Positions 9,682-19,431 of a stretch of 64,000 nucleotides of DNA are shown piece after piece. How positions within the stretch are numbered: the first letter of the stretch is position 1; every line of letters starts with the position of its first letter. The stretch lies in NCBI GenBank assembly GCA_009859145.1, contig VRVR01000054.1:124001-188000 (forward strand), given 5' to 3'. This stretch comes from Andalucia godoyi (taxonomy: Eukaryota; Discoba; Jakobea; Jakobida; Andaluciidae). Made by a program: the position numbers and the translations under genes. The notes below the pieces were generated by a model. The model searched no databases. It saw nothing but the letters and a program-made list of their open reading frames with translations, and had not been told where the DNA came from.

Positions 9682-10959
9682 TTACTGTTGGGGTCCCGTC
9701 TTTGGACTTGGGATTCCCAAAGTTTGGTGCTGCTGCATTGGATCCGCAAGCGACATGTACATTTTCCGCAAAAACTCGTCTGAGAGTTTAAAGGACATTT
9801 TGGAAATCCACTCCAAGTCCTCTTCGCTTATCGAAGCAGGATGCTGGTGATTTGGAGTGCCGACAATTTCTAGGGGAGGTGGTTGGGTGGCGGGCAATGA
9901 ACACACCAGAGGATGCTCGTCCCCTGGTTGTGCAGCTGTGTCTTTTGCTGCGGGTTGTCGCATCCGTTTCGGCGGGTTTTCACTTCCTCCATGAACAGGC
10001 GCGTTTTCAAACGTGAGGTTCTCGGAAGGAACTGGACTCTGTTCGATGACAGCAGCGCGAGCATCCGCACGGCTGCCACGCAGCTCCTGCAACGGCAGCG
10101 GTGCAGAAGTCTCGGTATTCCGGGTCGCCAGAACATCATGGATCATGGATTTGAAGTCGGGTTGCATCGTTCGAAGAACAAGTTCCGGATCCGCCCACGC
10201 ATCTTGCAGCTTCATTCGAGCCGAGTGGCCCGTAGCCAGACTCGCCGAATTCGAGTACCTTGGAATCCGCTTCGACTTGATGAAGAACGGAGGCGACCAG
10301 GAAGTACTGATCTGTTGCACCTTGGCGGCGTCTACCCACGTGTATGCCAACACAAAGCGAAATGGCCGCAGTGGACCTGTTCTGGTGTACGAGTACACCG
10401 CAGCAAAGGAGAACGGACCAATGTGTGCTTCGACGACACACTGCACGCCTGCTGCACTCCCAAGTTCCGACCAGCCCATGTCACAGTGAACATGCGCAAG
10501 GAATCGCGGGTCCATCAGCTCATTCGGATCCGCTTGTTTCACAATCCCGATAATACTCGAACATCCTCCGGCGCCACCACGCGAGGCGTCTGCATCGTTC
10601 TCATCCTCGTTCGCATCCACATCCGCTCGTGCACCCTCCCGCGCACCGTGCTCTTCCTCGTCTGCGTGCGCCGCAACCTTGCGTGGCGTGGCCGACGATT
10701 TTGGCTTTATCATCCGAAGTGCTCCTTGTTCCGTTTCTTGCGTTGCGCCATCCATGACCGAGAGTGATACGCCACAAATGGAACCCCGGTGCTTTTCGCT
10801 ACTGACAATCATTCTACTGGTGATCGAGTACGCGCAGGTGCGGAACCACACGCTGTCCGTTTCCCTGCTCCACGTATGAATGGCGCTCTTTCCAAGTCGT
10901 ACCGTCACTTGCTGAGACTCCACGCCTGGTATCTGGGGAACCGTCCAGGAACTGGCCAT
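9682..10959 (-). CDS. Orphan protein, 425 residues, unknown function
   Basis: I do not recognise this protein. The ATG at 10959 begins MASSWTVPQIPGVESQQ; the frame ends at TAA 9684-9682. Residues 1-70 and about 130-265 look like beta-strand-rich globular segments (alternating hydrophobics, Trp/Phe/Tyr-rich, for example VWFRTCAYSITSR and PFSFAAVYSYTRTGPLRPF), separated by an acidic Asp/Glu/Ala linker at about 95-125. The stretch STSWSPPFFIKSKRIPR faintly recalls the strand motif of immunoglobulin-fold transcription factors, which is only a guess. The C-terminal 130 residues are polar with a short helical end. Codon use resembles its neighbours. It converges with the EF-hand gene. Confidence 0.75.
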   Translation of the reverse strand: MASSWTVPQIPGVESQQVTVRLGKSAIHTWSRETDSVWFRTCAYSITSRMIVSSEKHRGSICGVSLSVMDGATQETEQGALRMIKPKSSATPRKVAAHADEEEHGAREGARADVDANEDENDADASRGGAGGCSSIIGIVKQADPNELMDPRFLAHVHCDMGWSELGSAAGVQCVVEAHIGPFSFAAVYSYTRTGPLRPFRFVLAYTWVDAAKVQQISTSWSPPFFIKSKRIPRYSNSASLATGHSARMKLQDAWADPELVLRTMQPDFKSMIHDVLATRNTETSAPLPLQELRGSRADARAAVIEQSPVPSENLTFENAPVHGGSENPPKRMRQPAAKDTAAQPGDEHPLVCSLPATQPPPLEIVGTPNHQHPASISEEDLEWISKMSFKLSDEFLRKMYMSLADPMQQHQTLGIPSPKTGPQQ

Positions 10960-11741
10960 TCCTCTTCCAGCTGTTGCGAGATTGTTGGTCCGGGTGGTTT
11001 GTGTGCAAGTTTTTCCCAGCTTCGCACGGTGTCTGAGAGGATGTGGCAGAACTCCTTTTTCTTTTAATTTTTGAATTTAAATTTTTAAAAAACGAGGTTC
11101 AGCCGAAATGGGTGCAACGATGGATCGCAGTTTCGTTTGTGGGAGAGGGAGATTGGAAAGGCCTGGGGTGGCTTCATCCAGTTGCGGGTTCCCTGTCAGC
11201 TAGTATTGGCAGCGAAGCAGTAGCGCAAGCAAAAAAGCCCCCATGAACGGGTCGGCGTAGTTACTTTTCGGTATCGCCTGCCTCGGCATGAAGTGTTTGC
11301 AGATCACTTCCAAAGCACAAGCAGACGAATGAGAAACTGGAGCGCCGTTTCTGCACTGATGATGACTTTGGAAGTGCAATCAGATGCGCGAAGCTCCTCC
11401 GCACGATGTCTTGTTCGAAGGAATAAGGGAAGGCTTGCCAAACACGGATAAACTTGATGTGCTGCTGCCTGCATCGCCACATCATCCCCAAGCGCCGCTC
11501 AGCTACACGTTTTTCGACATCTGCCCGTGCCAAAATGAAATTCTCCATGAATCCCAAGCGTCTGACGCTTTTCTGCCACCGAGCCCCACACAACCATCGC
11601 GCCCGTTCCAATCAGCCATCTTTCCCCTTCCTTTCCTCATCCTCTTCCCCCTTTTCCGTGTCGCCACGACCAAAGTACTACAGCTTCAAATACTGAAAAT
11701 GAAAAACAGCGTAAATAAAAAAAAGTATTCTTTCTATACAA
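10960..11741. other. Intergenic, with one short candidate ORF
   Basis: Upstream of the orphan gene and downstream of RPAP2, both on the minus strand. Several short frames overlap here; the only one I list separately is 11304-11474 on the minus strand. Codons 11043-11246 on the plus strand also stay open but show no domain. Confidence 0.45.
11304..11474 (-). CDS. Candidate short ORF (56 aa), possibly a histone-fold fragment
   Basis: ATG at 11474, stop TGA at 11306-11304. The segment RAEELRASDCTSKVIISAE followed by ALQFLIRLLVL has the spacing of helix 2, loop 2 and helix 3 of a histone fold, and recalls CENP-W by eye (AEE, C.SK, VI, E, L). A complete fold would need a further helix 1, so a 5' exon would have to be missing from this call. 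The upstream frame is closed, and ...GGCGATGCAG just before could be an acceptor. The similarity is short and may be chance. Confidence 0.22.
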   Translation of the reverse strand: MQAAAHQVYPCLASLPLFLRTRHRAEELRASDCTSKVIISAETALQFLIRLLVLWK

Positions 11742-13205
11742 TTACAAGACAAGTCCGCCGCATTGCACAAGATAGACAAGATTGTCGAACTGTTCATACG
11801 AAACCCTTCCGTTTGTCGCGCTCCTCACGACAGCGTGCAGAATCTCAATTTTATCGGACGCATGGACCGCAGTCCAGAGCTCTTTATTCCGAGAGCAACA
11901 GACTCCAAACAGCACCAGCGCAGCCGTTCGGATGATTTCCGCGCCTTCAAACGCCACCGGAAACCACATTTTAAATGTCGAAAGCAGCGTTTCAAATTGC
12001 AGATCGCTGAGCGGAATGCACAGCTCCGAGGCAAACTCTTTGACGTACGGAGTCAGCATCGAATGGAGCGCATCAACCCTCGACAGCCGCAAGGACTCTT
12101 CAGAATCCTGCTCGAAAAGCCTGCAATTCGCCACCCGCTCTTGCGCCGCCTCCAACGGCCCGTCTAAATCAGCGTCCGTGCGGTCTGCAGTGCAGAACCG
12201 CCGAGTCTCGGGAGATATCCAGCTGAACAACAGATTCAATACTTTCGAAAACAACGAATCCGGCATTTCAACTGCGGCTTCGTCGTCGTCGTCGTCGTCT
12301 GCGTCTGGGTCATCGGCACCACCATCTGCCTTCTTATCTGCTTCTTCTGTCAACTGAAATTGAACTCGTTTCTTCGCCAGCTTCTTTCCAGACTTGTTTG
12401 CCGAGTGTAAATACATCGAATCTCTTTCCAACTCTTGAAACTGCGACATCATTTGAGCCTCTTCTTCCGCTTCTTCCGCTTCCCTCCTTTCCCTGCCACC
12501 ACCATCACTTTCATCGTCGTCATCGCTGAAGCCAGGGTTGAAAAAATCAAAAATCCTTTCCTGAATCTCTCGCGTTTGCGCATCAAACATGAGACTGTCG
12601 GACGCACGAGGTTCGTTTGGAAGCGGTTGCAACGGCTCCAGAACATCCTCTGCAACGACCTGCAGCTCCGAAACACTGGCCGTCCTCGGTACCAACAGAC
12701 CGCTTGGCAGCACTCCCGCACTGCTCTCCAACGGCTGTCGCGGAAGATCCCACTGCCTGACGTAGATGGGGTCCATGGTCAGCGCACTTCGGAAGGCGAG
12801 CGCCTTTTCTTTGCAGTCGACAGAGCAGAATCGCGCGCCGACAGGATCCATCTGTGCCTTGATCGAGCCCAATTTGAATGGGATTGGGCGAGTGCAGCCC
12901 GGCCATGCGCACACACGGTTGAATTCCGCCCGCTCCTGCAAAATCTGGTCAAAATGCACCGGCTGTAGTAGATCGCGAGCCCTCTCCAACGTTGCGTTCT
13001 CGCAATACGACGGGTGCATCAGCTCGCTTTGCATTTCAAACAATCGCCGATTCACACTCCTTCGCAGCGACTCGGGTACAGCAGGCTCAGGCTCAGGCTG
13101 CGGCTGCGGCTGCGGCTTCTGCTTCTTCTTTGCATCGCCGTAATCACTGCCACTCGTAGCATTCCTCCTATTGCTGTGATGATGGACTTTCCTGCTCACC
13201 GACAT
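11742..13205 (-). CDS. RPAP2: RPAP2/RTR1-type RNA polymerase II CTD phosphatase
   Basis: Member of the RTR1/RPAP2 family, which removes Ser5 phosphate from the RNA polymerase II C-terminal domain and helps polymerase import. The 487-residue protein has the zinc-binding signature at about residues 98-130: CAWPGCTRPIPF and later ARFCSVDCKEKAL, within the usual helical surround (LERARDLLQPVHFDQILQER). A Lys/Gln/Pro-repeat N-terminus, an acidic centre and an Asp run (about residue 300) are low-complexity insertions. The C-terminal 150 residues (LSWISPETRRFCTADRTDAD onward) form a helical domain seen in longer family members. It diverges from the 1801-residue gene over a 500-bp spacer. Confidence 0.9.
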   Translation of the reverse strand: MSVSRKVHHHSNRRNATSGSDYGDAKKKQKPQPQPQPEPEPAVPESLRRSVNRRLFEMQSELMHPSYCENATLERARDLLQPVHFDQILQERAEFNRVCAWPGCTRPIPFKLGSIKAQMDPVGARFCSVDCKEKALAFRSALTMDPIYVRQWDLPRQPLESSAGVLPSGLLVPRTASVSELQVVAEDVLEPLQPLPNEPRASDSLMFDAQTREIQERIFDFFNPGFSDDDDESDGGGRERREAEEAEEEAQMMSQFQELERDSMYLHSANKSGKKLAKKRVQFQLTEEADKKADGGADDPDADDDDDDEAAVEMPDSLFSKVLNLLFSWISPETRRFCTADRTDADLDGPLEAAQERVANCRLFEQDSEESLRLSRVDALHSMLTPYVKEFASELCIPLSDLQFETLLSTFKMWFPVAFEGAEIIRTAALVLFGVCCSRNKELWTAVHASDKIEILHAVVRSATNGRVSYEQFDNLVYLVQCGGLVL

Positions 13206-13705
13206 TTCTATGGTTCCTGCGAAAGCAAGAAGAGAGCCAGATCCGGGGGGGTTCTTCTTTCTTTCCTTTCTTATTTATTTGTTTATCTATTTTATTGTAT
13301 TTTATTGCATTTTATTTTGTTGTTGTTTTATCTTGGAAAATGAAGGAAGCCGAAGGAAGAAACCCTCCCCACGCAACAAATCTCAGTATCAATTGATGCT
13401 GGAAAATTCCTGATCCGTGCACCTGCTGTACTCGAATATTTTGGGCTCTCTCTGGATCGCCCTGATCACGCTAAAAGGTTTCTTCTACGTACCGGTATTT
13501 CTCTCGATTTCCCCCCTTTTCGTCATTCTGATATTCATTAGAGCCAGCTTGTTGTTTTGTTTTTGCGTTTTTGCGTTTTTTTTTTTGGCTTTTGTTGAGT
13601 TGGAAGAAACAAAAAAAAAACAAAAAACATTGAATTCCTTATCTTGTGTGTGTCTGCATATGCATATACCGTATTTTATGTATGCTTTTTCAGTAAGAGT
13701 TTCAG
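13206..13705. promoter_or_regulatory. Divergent spacer between RPAP2 and the 1801-aa gene
   Basis: About 500 bp, T-rich on the plus strand with TTTTATTG-type runs (13270-13330) and a T/A-rich patch at 13580-13630. It must hold both promoters. No gene and no clear TATA box seen. TTTTTCAG and TTTCAG strings just before the 13706 ATG could be acceptors of a leader intron. Confidence 0.5.
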
Positions 13706-16700
13706 ATGAGTGATGTTGATACGGGTGATCTACTACAGTCAGCAGTTTCGGATGCTTCGGATATAGAGGGACTGTCTTCGTCGGATGTCTTGGCTCGGGT
13801 GGAGGCCATCCGCGAGTGTCTGAAATCAAGCTGCTCTTATTTGTTTCGGTCCGGCATGCAAACCTCGCCCAGTCTTTCCTCCGACGCCGAATCGTTTTTG
13901 TTGCCGGTGGCCGCAGTCGTCCCGAGCAGTGCTGATCCTGGGGCTTACAGCTGCTTGGAAGTGTCTGCGGACGACCTTACTTCGACGGTGTTCCCGTTTC
14001 TGTACCGCGTGCTGCACGTTTCGCTGTCGCACATTACATCGTTGAAGGAGCGGTCTCACTCTGCAGGGATTATCGGTAGCCATGGATTCGAAGGAGAGCT
14101 TTCGCCTGTTCCGTTTCCGCCAAAGCATCCCAAAGCTCCATCGATTGGAGGTGCGTCCAATGAACTTAGTGCATTGCATGCGCAGTCGCCCCTTCCACCG
14201 TCCTTGTCCTCCCCCTCGTCCTCCTCGCCTTCTTCTCCTGCAAAGTCCACCGTGGGTGTTAGGGGAAGTGCGCCAGGTTCTGAGCGTCATCACCGAAACG
14301 GAAGCGGTGATAAGAGTCAGATTGGTGACGGTAGCAGTAATAATGGTAGTAATAGTAGTGGCAGCAGTGGTGGAAATTCAAGAGATGAGAATCCGCCGGT
14401 TGAAATGGAAGTGAACAGCTTGTATGCATGGATGTATGTTGCGGGAACTTGCTTGGAATTGTACATCACGTACTTTCCGGCGTTGCTGTCCCATCACGAG
14501 AACCTCAGGGTTTTGGAATCTGCAAGGGCACCAAGTAACGGAGGTTCGCTAAATGCGCTTGCATATGCAAGACTGTCACGAGATGCATGGAGCGAATTGG
14601 CTCTGGATGCGCTGTTCGTCATCCATGTTTCGACGCGAGATCGGTGTGGGGACCTGACGCCTCCGGGAAAACTTGTCCGGCATGCCTGTCGCGCCTTGAT
14701 GGCTGATTTTCGACAGATTCCGTCGACAATGCTCCCCGGGGATATTTCGAATGTGGCGACAGATGCGCTGCTCAACGAATTGGTCGCTCGATCAAGGACA
14801 TCTGTGCATGCTGCACTCGAAAACCCCATGACGTCGAACCGGAATTCCGTGCGAATAAGCCGGGGATACGAGTCTGCGGTTGTTTCGGCTTCGGATGACG
14901 AACTTGCGCGAGTCAACTACTATGTGAACAATCGAGGATTGATGGAGAAATTGCTCGAGTTTGCAAACTGCGATGTAGTCGTTGCCTCTTGCTGCGCACA
15001 GCTGATCTTGATTCTTATTCGACACCCAGCGGCATTCACTGAGTTTATGGAGCTTCATGGATTTGTCAAAATTACTGCTGCAGTATCGACGCTCATGGAT
15101 CGTGTCGACGAGCAAAGAAAGTCGAATTCCTGTGTTGACGAGGATAAGCTTGCGAGTATTGCGAACAGATTGTCCGTCTTGCAGTTTGTTGGGGAGAGAA
15201 ACGCCAGCGTCGCAGAGTATCTTGTGCACCATGCGAGGTTTATGCAGTCGCTTCTGACAGTCGTGTCGATTCCGGATGCCAATCTGGATGCTGTCTTTTC
15301 AAACACGCTAGGCATGGTGTTCAATGTCCTAACAGTTTGTGTCGAAGTATCCGCCGAGTCCGTTGTGGCGAGCATGGGACATCACGGTCTTGTCTGCGCA
15401 TACGATTTGCTGTCGATGGTCAATGCTGGTGCTGAGGAGGATCGAATGGAGCTCTTGTATTCCATGATTCGTTTCCTGTATGCTTTGGCAGAGAACCTTG
15501 ATCCTGTTCAGTTCAAAGCGGCATTTGTGGACTTGCGCCGAATGGACTGGATGAAGTTGTTTACGTGTCTGTTGCTGGATTTGACATCCCCAACTCAAGT
15601 GGATGTTCAAATGTCTGCCCTTTCGTTGCTCGATGAGTACCCAGAGTCGTCGACTGCTGACGTGTCCGCATATTCTTCCAATACTTCTCGACATTTGCTC
15701 CGAGAGCCGTCGTCGACATTCTTGTTTCCCGACGCTCACGCTCTGTCCATGTACATTGACAAGGTTCCTCTTTATGTTCCAGGCACACTCATGTCGTCTC
15801 TCTCTCCGGCCATGAACCGATCTTCTGGCAACAGTCGCCATGGTTCTCACAACTGCGGTTTGCTGCCGTATTCACAGCAGCAGCATCAACAACAACAACA
15901 ACAACAACAACCTCGTCATCATGATGATGTTGATAAGGACGATGCCACAAGTGCACAATCGTTGTTGCACACGCGTTGCGTGTTGGGCCTTTTATATTGC
16001 TGCACATTGTTTTTGAAGCAGGACGAGAGAAACCGCCATCGAGCGTATGAGCTTGGTCTTGTGCGATGGGTAACGCACTTCCTTGCCACGTATCTCTCAC
16101 TCCCGGCGTTCCTCCAGAGGCAGACGTATATCCAAGCAATCGATATCCTTGCTGTTTTGCATGTCTTCTTGTCTTTTGGGGAGACGGTCGATCGAACTGT
16201 GTGTACGCTCTTCGAACCCCTGGGAATGCCCGAATCGCATGACTCGGGCAGGATTTGTTCTTCCACTTTTCAGTATTGCTATCAGCTGGCTTTGCACGTC
16301 TCCCAAGATGGGAAAGATCCAGAGCTGGAGAGGTTGCTTATTTCGATTTTTGCAAACTGTGCGGGTTCTCAAATATGGGTTACGCAGCACTCCGAGGAAG
16401 TTTCGCGCCTCCTATCACTGGTGGAGCCCATCATTGGTTCGAATACGGGTCTTGCCTCCGAGAAACTGCGTTTGCTTTTGCATTTGATGCGAGACACAGA
16501 AGTCAAGCAATCGTTGTTGCGCAGTTCATCATTTGTGCATTCTGTCATTTCAATTTGGTCGATCAGTCCTCCAAACCTCTCCTTGCGCCGTTCGTGTGCA
16601 AATTTGCTGGATAAACTGGTGCGTTCGGATGCAGACGGGTGTCGATGGCTTTTGTCGCCGTCTGTTCCTACGAATTCGAGCGATACGAATTTCTTGTCGC

Positions 16701-19111
16701 TCTTGATTTCGGAAATCGCGAGTCTCTTGGATTCCAGCCAGTCCATGGATGTCATTCGTCACTGGTTCGGCCTGATCCATTCTTCGGAGGATCCTCCTAT
16801 ATCGAGCATTGCGAATGACTTCAAGGAACGTAGTATTGGGAACCTGGATCAGATTCTCGACATGATCTGGTCGAATGTGCAGGTTTGGGATTCCATTTTC
16901 TGCATTCCAGGAATCGGTCTCGAGGTGTTAGAAGGTGGTCTTTGGGAATCGTGCTGTGTTTTGTACGCCGTCTTGGACCACTTGGTCAAGGACTACGTCG
17001 GCGGGTGCTCGCCTGTTTCGCTGGAGCAGGTCCAGCGGTACCTGGCAATCCAAGTGCACGTCATCGGACTCTCCACATCGATCATTTCACATGGCATCCG
17101 CATATCCGATGCATTGCTCATACCATGGTTCAATCTCTTGTATCCGATGGTGGAACAGCCGTACGTTAAGCGGTCCGCAATGTTGAACTCTGGGGAATCG
17201 GTAGGCCAGCTTCAGGAACGGTCGTTTTCACGGGCATTCCAGAGTTACTGGAATTCGCGGCTGTTCTGTGTGCTTTCAAATCTGTCTTATGCTGCAAAAG
17301 TCGGTTCTGCCGATTTTTCAAGAGTCATTATTGCGGAGCATCCTGATTTTGCATCAAGAATGATTTCGACTTTCCTTTATGTGCGTTCGGAACCGTGGAA
17401 CCAGAACCCGGCGCCTCGGACGGATATTTCCGGCACATCGTCACCAGTCTCGGAAGAAGAGCCCGTTTTCCGCCGCACTTGCCATATCCGAGTAACGTAC
17501 TCTGCTGTGAAATGGTTGCGAGCTGTGCGCTGCCTGGCAGAGTTTTGGCCGAGTGCCCGCGAATCGTTGTTGGTTTCGGACATTCCCCGACTCATCACGC
17601 AGGATATCGTGGAAAAGTTCGAGTTGTTCGATGGTCATGACGGCGCCGTGGTCGACGTTTCTCGTCCTCAGCATCAACAGTCCAGTGACGATGTGGATTC
17701 GATGTGGGTTCTCTACTATCTCCGAATCATGCTCTTTTTGCTTTGTGATGCACACTACCACTTCCATTTTGATCATCGAGAAAAGAACCACCCTCGAGAG
17801 AAGGGCCGCATGCGCGCTCTCTCGTCGGCGACCGTATCGACATGGCACACGCTTGTGAAGAAAATTAAGAATGTTCTGTCTCTCTCCGAGAAGGACACTT
17901 CCGAAACGGTGCTTTGCCGTGCCGGCGTTGCGCGTGCACTGTATCTGATTCTGGTGCGGTTCGCCGCCCCGGATGCGCACTTGCAGAGTCCTAGAGAGAG
18001 GCTCTCTGGTCAGACGGGGCCGGATGGAATGGTCGCTGCAAGTTCCGTTTCGTCTCTGAAAAGACCCAGTTTGGGGCTGATCAGCCACAGTCCGAGTTGC
18101 ACGGTCTTGTTTCCGAGCCTCCAAGACATCAACTTTTACATGGACTCTGCAACGCTCGCAGCATGCGGGCCGACTCTTGTGGGATGTCTCGATGTTGTTG
18201 AATCGCTTGCTCGCTCCCACTCTTCGAACGTGATCCATTCATTGAACGATCTTCGATTGGTACGTCTTGTTCTCTTTGTTTTGTTCAAGGCAAAAGAAGG
18301 TCTTTTTGACGCATTGGTCGAGACAGCCTCGCAAAACGAGTCCCGCATCATTCTTGCGGATGTGTGTGCAAGCGCCATGCATGCTGCAGCCACTGCCATC
18401 ACCAGCAATGTTGTGTTCCAAGTCACGATCAAGAAGCCCGAGTACGAAGCGGTGTTTTCCACCGTTTTGGAGGTATTGCGAAAGTCCGCCCGCGATTGTT
18501 CTTCCAAGGTAGTTCCCACGTCTTCCTCCACTTCTTCACCGTCGTCCTTGCAGCACTCGGCAGGCCTGCGCAACGTGCTCTATCGCCTGTGTGGAGGATC
18601 CATCCGAATGCTGCATTCCCTACTCAAGGCGTCTGGAGCACACCACTCCAGTTCCTCGAACTTGCTTCTGCACTTCCACCCGTCTGCCCATGATAAAAAG
18701 CGGCAGGATCCCCCGCGCCCCGGCGATGAGACGGACGTTGACGCGGATGCAGACGACGATCCTGCTGAACAAGGATCCCTGGTGTCTTCAGTTCATTCGC
18801 ATTCTCGACAAAGCGCACCCGTCTTTCTCGACGATCTCATCTTGTCCGCCAGGACACTGGATGTCATTTGCCATGCCGTCCGGTCTATCTGTGTCAGTCC
18901 CCCCGTGCCGCTCGACAAGGACCGCGCCGTTTATCAGCTCGTCGTCCCATTCCTGGAGCTTCTTGAATCGGTATCGCATCATAGCAACGCCCGCGAAAGC
19001 ATGCTTCTCGCCCAGCTGGATGTTCTCATCGACGATGTCAAGCGTGCGTTTTTGGAATATGACATCGTCCGAGAGCATGCATCCCATATCAAGTTGCCCC
19101 GCAGAGAATAG
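13706..19111 (+). CDS. Orphan 1801-residue helical-repeat scaffold
   Basis: I cannot name this protein. It is one uninterrupted frame of 1801 codons starting MSDVDTGDLLQSAVSDASD. Most of it is amphipathic helical and resembles HEAT/ARM-type solenoids (for example MEKLLEFANCDVVVASCCAQ, LLDLTSPTQVDVQMSALSLL). Disordered inserts are rich in Ser/Pro/Asn/Gly (about residues 155-230) and Gln/His (about 715-735), plus Ser runs and an acidic patch near residue 1670. No catalytic motif, membrane segment or signal peptide is visible. Large helical scaffolds such as nucleoporins or the VIRMA subunit are possible analogues, but no motif decides. The following mitofissin gene is on the same strand, 320 bp away. 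Confidence 0.85.
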   Translation: MSDVDTGDLLQSAVSDASDIEGLSSSDVLARVEAIRECLKSSCSYLFRSGMQTSPSLSSDAESFLLPVAAVVPSSADPGAYSCLEVSADDLTSTVFPFLYRVLHVSLSHITSLKERSHSAGIIGSHGFEGELSPVPFPPKHPKAPSIGGASNELSALHAQSPLPPSLSSPSSSSPSSPAKSTVGVRGSAPGSERHHRNGSGDKSQIGDGSSNNGSNSSGSSGGNSRDENPPVEMEVNSLYAWMYVAGTCLELYITYFPALLSHHENLRVLESARAPSNGGSLNALAYARLSRDAWSELALDALFVIHVSTRDRCGDLTPPGKLVRHACRALMADFRQIPSTMLPGDISNVATDALLNELVARSRTSVHAALENPMTSNRNSVRISRGYESAVVSASDDELARVNYYVNNRGLMEKLLEFANCDVVVASCCAQLILILIRHPAAFTEFMELHGFVKITAAVSTLMDRVDEQRKSNSCVDEDKLASIANRLSVLQFVGERNASVAEYLVHHARFMQSLLTVVSIPDANLDAVFSNTLGMVFNVLTVCVEVSAESVVASMGHHGLVCAYDLLSMVNAGAEEDRMELLYSMIRFLYALAENLDPVQFKAAFVDLRRMDWMKLFTCLLLDLTSPTQVDVQMSALSLLDEYPESSTADVSAYSSNTSRHLLREPSSTFLFPDAHALSMYIDKVPLYVPGTLMSSLSPAMNRSSGNSRHGSHNCGLLPYSQQQHQQQQQQQQPRHHDDVDKDDATSAQSLLHTRCVLGLLYCCTLFLKQDERNRHRAYELGLVRWVTHFLATYLSLPAFLQRQTYIQAIDILAVLHVFLSFGETVDRTVCTLFEPLGMPESHDSGRICSSTFQYCYQLALHVSQDGKDPELERLLISIFANCAGSQIWVTQHSEEVSRLLSLVEPIIGSNTGLASEKLRLLLHLMRDTEVKQSLLRSSSFVHSVISIWSISPPNLSLRRSCANLLDKLVRSDADGCRWLLSPSVPTNSSDTNFLSLLISEIASLLDSSQSMDVIRHWFGLIHSSEDPPISSIANDFKERSIGNLDQILDMIWSNVQVWDSIFCIPGIGLEVLEGGLWESCCVLYAVLDHLVKDYVGGCSPVSLEQVQRYLAIQVHVIGLSTSIISHGIRISDALLIPWFNLLYPMVEQPYVKRSAMLNSGESVGQLQERSFSRAFQSYWNSRLFCVLSNLSYAAKVGSADFSRVIIAEHPDFASRMISTFLYVRSEPWNQNPAPRTDISGTSSPVSEEEPVFRRTCHIRVTYSAVKWLRAVRCLAEFWPSARESLLVSDIPRLITQDIVEKFELFDGHDGAVVDVSRPQHQQSSDDVDSMWVLYYLRIMLFLLCDAHYHFHFDHREKNHPREKGRMRALSSATVSTWHTLVKKIKNVLSLSEKDTSETVLCRAGVARALYLILVRFAAPDAHLQSPRERLSGQTGPDGMVAASSVSSLKRPSLGLISHSPSCTVLFPSLQDINFYMDSATLAACGPTLVGCLDVVESLARSHSSNVIHSLNDLRLVRLVLFVLFKAKEGLFDALVETASQNESRIILADVCASAMHAAATAITSNVVFQVTIKKPEYEAVFSTVLEVLRKSARDCSSKVVPTSSSTSSPSSLQHSAGLRNVLYRLCGGSIRMLHSLLKASGAHHSSSSNLLLHFHPSAHDKKRQDPPRPGDETDVDADADDDPAEQGSLVSSVHSHSRQSAPVFLDDLILSARTLDVICHAVRSICVSPPVPLDKDRAVYQLVVPFLELLESVSHHSNARESMLLAQLDVLIDDVKRAFLEYDIVREHASHIKLPRRE

Positions 19112-19431
19112 CAATAGCACAGTCTTCATACGCCATTGGGGCGTCATCAAAAACATTGAACTATAAAACGTTTTGCTTTCTTCCCTCCTTTCTTCCCCAT
19201 TAACGTTGCACAGCATGTGAGATGGTGATGTGCCGGAAGGGAGTCATCATCAGTCGACATTGGACCTGATGCGAGCACGGATCGCGTTGCGCTGTCAAGT
19301 TGAGGAAGTTCGAACGACCAAATTATCTCTGCTTTTCTTCCTGTTCTTCCTGTTCCTCTTCCTCTGTTTCTCGTTTTGTATCACACGATTTGCAAGTGAA
19401 AGAGGAGAAGTTTTGGATCTGGGGAAGGAAC
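19112..19431. other. Spacer between the 1801-aa gene and mitofissin
   Basis: About 320 bp holding a 3' region and the mitofissin leader, with a CTTCCTGTTCCT pyrimidine-rich run at about 19330-19375. Nothing else seen. Confidence 0.5.

Noticed and set aside
17441-18238. Minus-strand frame of 265 codons opposite the 1801-aa gene
   Set aside because: Shadow of the large gene, no recognisable motif.
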